Below are positions 59,452 through 64,000 of a stretch of DNA of 64,000 nucleotides, piece by piece. The notes below the pieces were generated by a model. That model did no database searches. It was not told the origin of the DNA and saw only the letters and a list, made by a program, of their open reading frames with translations. The position numbers were made by a program, and so were the translations under genes. Position 1 is the stretch's first letter. Each line of letters starts with the position of its first letter. The stretch comes from Acanthosoma haemorrhoidale (lineage: Eukaryota > Arthropoda > Insecta > Hemiptera > Acanthosomatidae): the NCBI GenBank assembly GCA_930367205.1, contig OV884014.1:75247104-75311103 (forward strand), in the 5' to 3' direction.

Positions 59452-61300
59452 TTGCAGGCCTCCACAGTCCGAGTAGCTGATGCCTCCATACCGAAGTTTG
59501 CCCCGGTACCGACTTCCCTGAGGAAGCTAGCGGAACACATCATGCAACTGATATGGCAACGTAATAATATCAAAAACAGGAGGTTCCGGACGAAAAACAA
59601 AGACCTGAGGCCTGTGCTAAACGCTCTAACTACCCAGATTACATCTCTGATGATCCAGCGGAAGAGCTCTATATGGGGTGACCGTCTCCGCAGTTTGCAT
59701 AGTGACTACAAAGCATTCTGGCGGTTGGTAAAAACCAATATAACCAAGAAAAATGCAGTAAGGCTGGTAGACAACGGGCAGTTCATCTCGGTTGCAGGGC
59801 AGGCTGACATACTAGCCGACCACTTGAGAGGGGATAGTGACAGCAAGCCAATCACAGCACCCGACCGGCAGACCCCCACTATCACCACTATACATACCTC
59901 CTACCACCAGGTTACAGCAATTCGTCGCACCAGAGGCAACAAAGCACCAGAGGATGATGACATCCAAAACATCCTTCTGAAGCAGCTGCCACGGAAGGGG
60001 ATATCTCACATAGTGAACATCGTCAACTCTTCTCTGAGACTACACTATTTTCCCCAGACGGGGAAGCACGCCGTCGTCGTCCCACTTCTGAAGCCGGCCA
60101 AAAGTGGATATGAGCCAGCTCTCTACAGGCCCATCAGTCTGCTGGCACAATTGTCAAAGATCTACGAGAGGATTCTGTACAACCTTCTCACCAAACACTG
60201 TGACTCACAAGACATTATCCCACCTCAACAGACCGGCTTCAGTAAAGGACTCAGTTCGGACTGCAATCTGGTGAAACTACAGCAGCACGTAACAGCGAGC
60301 ATGCAAAACAACAGAGTCACTGCGATGATCTCCCTTGATTGCTCGAAAGCATTCGACTTCATCACACACTCCTACGACGCCTGAACGAGCATGAATTTCC
60401 TGCGCAACTACAGAACATAATGGATTCCTATCTCGCAGGAAGAACCTTTTCTGTGCGAATAGGAGCCATATCAACCACTAGAAGAAATCTCATCGTCGGA
60501 GTTCCCCAAGGGTCAATGCTGGGACCCCCTCCTCTTCAACATCTACACCGCGCACATAGTGGGAGCACCATACTCCAACTGTGAGGTAGTGGCGTATCCT
60601 GACAAAATAGGAGTCTACAGTACCAGCCTCAACCCAACGAAAGCTCCAAAGGCTGCAGAGGGCGCCACTCAGTTAATCACCGACAGGCTGTCCACATTCA
60701 GGTAAACCCAGCTAAGACGCAAGGGATCGATTTCTCGTTCCAGCACGGGAAAAGAAAGCGTCCACCCAACATAGACGGGACTGATTGCAAACTTGCCACT
60801 AGGCATCAACCTAGGCAGACCATGACGTTCGGCACACACCTGCAGAAGAAGCTGAAAAGAGTACGTATGACTTACTACTCTCTCCAGCATCTCATCACAA
60901 GCCCGGCTATATCCCTGAGGCTGAAACTGCTCTTATATCAGAGCGTCCTGAGACCAGCACTGCTGTTTGGAACTCCGCTTTTAACTGTTTTCTCTACACC
61001 AGCACCATAACTAGACTTCACAGCTACCAGAACAACATCCTGCGTACGGCACTATAGCATACCCTTTTTCATGACATGAAGGCTCCTGACATCCACGAAA
61101 AGTTCGAGGTCCCCACCATTACCGAAGCCATCAGAAGAAGACACATCAAATTCTTCGACTCGATGAAACATTGCGAAAACCCCCTATTCCAAGACCTGAT
61201 ACCCCCACCGCTACCGGAAAGATGGCAACTCTCTAGATCTGGGAAAGCTGAGCAAATGGTGGACATTACGGCCCTTGGCCAACCAACAACAAGCCTCTGA
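59452..61300 (+). pseudogene. LINE reverse transcriptase, inactivated
   Basis: The long frame 59,452-60,384 includes NKAPEDDDIQNILLKQLP, YRPISLLAQLSKIYERIL, QTGFSKGLSSDCNL and MISLDCSKAFDFITH. Frameshifts near 60,360 and 60,530 separate this from RNLIVGVPQGSMLGP and LFNIYTAHIV. The catalytic YADD block reads AYPDK (60,592-60,606), so both the Ala and the second Asp are changed. A stop falls in the thumb region near 60,703. The end reads LRPALLFGTPLL and RRRHIKFFDSMKHC. Confidence 0.85.
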
Positions 61301-61564
61301 CGGGCACCCATCACTGCTATCCAACTGAATGAAGCTTCCACTACATGCCTAGAGAGACTCTAGGCTCAGCCTTAAGTGGACTCTCACCACTGCACCGCAA
61401 CATTTCCACCTCTACCGAGTCTTCCCACACTCCTTAATTCTCTCACTCCACCTTCAAACAGGTACTCCTAGTAAAAGGATCCGCTCACCCCAAATAAATT
61501 CCTTTATTTTTCCCTTATCCATAATCTTAAAAATTTAAGAGCAAAGGAAAACCTGGATATTCAA

Positions 61565-63424
61565 TATTAAGCCAATTAAATTAGTAATTTATTTTCTTCA
61601 AAATTAATTTTATTTTATAACAAAATGAAAGATAATTAATATTTGGTACTTTATTCTTATTATTATTTATTCTTATACACTTTAGCTCAAACTATGATGT
61701 ATTTTATATCTGCTGTGTTTTCCCATGAGCCAATTCTGTTCATTCTCTAGATGACTTCAGGGAAAACTATCAACGGTGCATGACTGACTGAGAGACTTAT
61801 TAAAAGCTACTGACAGGTCCCCCAACCCCTTTTTTTTTTTCATAAGGCTATCGTTTTTTTTTGTTTGAAACAAATATATCCATGTGAGGATATACACAAA
61901 AGTAATATAATCGGTATACTCTTAAATATATACGCGCTAAGGATAAGGGGCCCCACATTCGTACAACAAACTAACTGAGACCAAAATGGTTCTCTTTTCG
62001 AAAACCTGGTTTGAATGTTTTGAATGGGTAAGGATATCACATTTAACAGCTGATTAGTTAGGAAATTCAGGGAATCAAGAATTTAATATATCTACGGCTG
62101 GTGAATAATTTTGAAAGTTCACTTTTCCCCTCTTTTATTTACACTTCTTAGCTTTGTACTTGTGTATACGAAGTTATACCACGCTTCATGTTAATGCCTC
62201 CGTCTATTGGACACCCAAATCTATGTAAGTAAGAACTTACAGGAGAAATTTAGAAGAAGAAAAATCTATATGTCGAGGCGTTTGTGGCCCTTCCTTTACC
62301 AGTTTTGTGCCAAGCCGACCTTGTTGGAATAGATACGGATTAGGTTTTTGAAATTTTACTATTAGCATGATAGAGATGGCTTACTACAATATTCATACTT
62401 ACAGATGCCAACCTAAAATCACTAGACTCTGTTGGAACTATAGACCAGGCAACGAAGGCCAAAAAACGACTATTGAAAAAAGAAAAATGGTGTAGTTCTG
62501 AAATAGTACAGTTTTTTTTAGACGAGAAGGTCCTGAACCACATACTAAAAGCCACCACGAGGGGACAAATCTCATTCATACAAATTTTCTGTGCATAACC
62601 AGACTGTGGAAAATAGAATACATAAAACCTGGAGAACGAATAGCATAGGATATTGATATAACTTTGAGTTTCACTCCTTTTTTCAGGCTACAGCAATTCC
62701 ATGAAGACTTTGATGGTTTTAGTAACCGTTTTCTCAATCTCATTATCAAATGGTGTGTAAAAGTTCATACATAATAATAAGCCTGCGAGTGTATGATGAC
62801 AACAGAAGTCTACAAGACTTTAGCTGCTCTTATTTGCAATGCTGACATCTCGAAGAATGGTTGATAAATTTGCCACCAATATTGCGAAAGAACTGTTTTT
62901 CGAGTACTAATGCTGCTGAAGATTATGTGTTCACCATACTTTTGCAACAGTTTTATTTTAAAGGTAGCTAGTGTCGGTTTTTAACCTGAAACGTGTTCCA
63001 TCAATTACTTTATTGAATATTGGCAGTCATATTTTATGTCGAGGAATCCATAAATTCCCTTCATTGCTTTAGAACCTGTCTTATCCTCAGGGAGACCTTT
63101 TTTTTCCTCTAACTGTCTTAACACGGTATAAAAAAGAATCGATTGTGACAATCTTAAACAGGGATTGTAAGCTGATATCGAAGGTTATTACAGGGTATTG
63201 AGCTTTATTCAAATCCTTTGCACAATTCATAATTCTTATCATACTGGCATCAATTATCGTTGTTATCCCTTTTTCAATGGCAAGGCACACATCATTTTCA
63301 CAAATTTCAACACTTTTCAGCCCTTGATTTTAAAAGTAATTAGATATCAAGAGAATATTTTTATGAGTTATCAGGAGTCACTAACCTTTGGCGTTTATTA
63401 ATTCACCAACCAATGTCTATAACA
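61565..63424. other. Intergenic, nothing firmly recognised
   Basis: AT-rich. Minus-strand frames at 62,340-62,579 and 63,087-63,290 look faintly protein-like (for example ITFDISLQSLFKIVTIDSFL), which might be an old DNA transposon or gene relic, but I cannot name a family. Confidence 0.3.
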
Positions 63425-63915
63425 CCATATGTAGCGACCGCTAACTATATAAGATTACATAACTACCGATAACTACATGCTGTCATTGGCCACAACAACG
63501 AGTCCCATGATTGGGCACTAATGAAGGAAGCCTGCTTTAAATAGACCGGGGTCTTTGGCTGTAATCCATTCTCCCGACGACTCTCTAACTGATGACTTTG
63601 TGGCTGAACTTATGTTCATAAATTTGGGCTTCTCATTTATGAAACCATCTGGACCTCGCCTACCCTCAGATACCAAGTGTGAATTCGTGGTCATTCCAAG
63701 ACCACAAAAACTACCCATACTACCTACCCTATTCCCCTTCTCCTGAACATAGTGCATTGTCTAGGCACATACCTACCAAATATGGAGTCAGATAGTAAGA
63801 CCGTCATAAAACGATTGTTCAGGTCGTAGCATAATCAACCCTTACTTCGTCCCCAGAGCTGGGGTAACTAGACACCCCCCCCCTCATGACGACTCGAAAC
63901 GATACACACAGTTCT
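63425..63915 (-). repeat. LTR-like repeat family, copy 3
   Basis: Inverted relative to the 26 and 35 kb copies: TCGTGGTCATTCCAAGACCA, CTACCTACCCTATTCCCCTT and ACCTACCAAATATGGAGTCA. On the minus strand it ends with AGTTAGCGGTCGCTACA, also seen (AGTTAGCGGTCGCTA) at about 26,926, which may mark the right end of copy 1. TCTATTTAAAG could be its own TATA-like box. Confidence 0.6.
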
Positions 63916-64000
63916 GAAATACGCGAAATATCGAAGACGGTAAAAGGCTCCGAAATTTGCTTTGTGACCATCGACCAATAATTTTCCATAAAACGTCAAG

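Larger units (their letters stand above)
55946..61550 (+). mobile_element. Long degenerate LINE (Jockey-clade type) with 14-bp target duplication
   Basis: ACCTGGATATTCAA at 55,932-55,945 and 61,551-61,564 flanks the element. Removing the duplicated block (57,039-59,202) leaves about 3.4 kb. The order is: a gag-like ORF1 end, endonuclease, RT, and 3' UTR. It is truncated inside ORF1 and disabled by frameshifts and stops. Its C-terminal block (RRRHIKFFDSMKHCENPLFQ) resembles family B, so the two are related. Confidence 0.88.

Noticed and set aside
1..64000. CRISPR arrays, operons, bacterial-style promoters
   Set aside because: No regularly spaced repeats; spliced eukaryotic genes make prokaryotic features inapplicable.

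Overview
This is AT-rich, intron-containing nuclear DNA from an insect. The evidence is three insect gene families with canonical GT/AG splice sites (an AA15 lytic polysaccharide monooxygenase, two MBF2-family secreted proteins and a divergent MIC13/QIL1-like mitochondrial protein) and a transposon load typical of insects (mariner/Tc1 elements, Jockey-like LINEs, foldback MITEs). MBF2 genes are absent from Drosophila but common in Hemiptera, Lepidoptera and Coleoptera. A hemipteran-like genome is my guess, but the order cannot be fixed from this window.

Layout. 1-8.3 kb is a transposon patchwork: a deleted mariner with a DUF4817-type N-terminus, a twin-primed LINE, a long-inverted-repeat MITE, LINE tails and a SETMAR-type mariner relic. 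8,337-21,491 (+) holds a chitin-type AA15 LPMO gene. Eight coding exons were assembled; the start-codon exon was not found. Its large first intron carries a MITE and LINE pieces. 21.5-25.0 kb is a convergent intergenic gap. 29,923-25,000 (-) is a three-exon MIC13/QIL1-like gene. 30-48 kb is mostly intergenic, with LINE, LTR-like, SINE-like and mariner insertions, several of them nested, and some GC-richer islands that may be regulatory. 49,779-48,336 (-) is an MBF2 gene with three coding exons. 53,305-55,560 (+) is a second MBF2 gene with two coding exons, transcribed divergently from the first. Its last exon, its flank and part of a LINE are repeated exactly at 57,043-59,202. A degenerate but long LINE with 14-bp target duplications occupies 55,946-61,550. 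The right end is intergenic, with an inverted copy of the TG...CA repeat also seen at 26 and 35 kb.

The host genes do not form a pathway. AA15 enzymes are secreted copper oxidases acting on chitin or cellulose. MBF2 proteins are small secreted or extracellular proteins of poorly known role. MIC13-like proteins belong to the mitochondrial cristae organiser. The two MBF2 genes are related paralogues: both have phase-2 introns, and two exons of one are fused into one in the other. The strongest structural signals are TE biology: a twin-priming inversion, two 49-63 bp LINE inserts that both begin at the same 3' hairpin, LINE-in-LTR-like and mariner-in-LINE nesting with readable target duplications, and the exact tandem duplication at the second MBF2 gene.

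LIMITS: splice models come from reading only. The LPMO start is unknown, and all repeat family names are by protein or 3'-tail resemblance without a database search.
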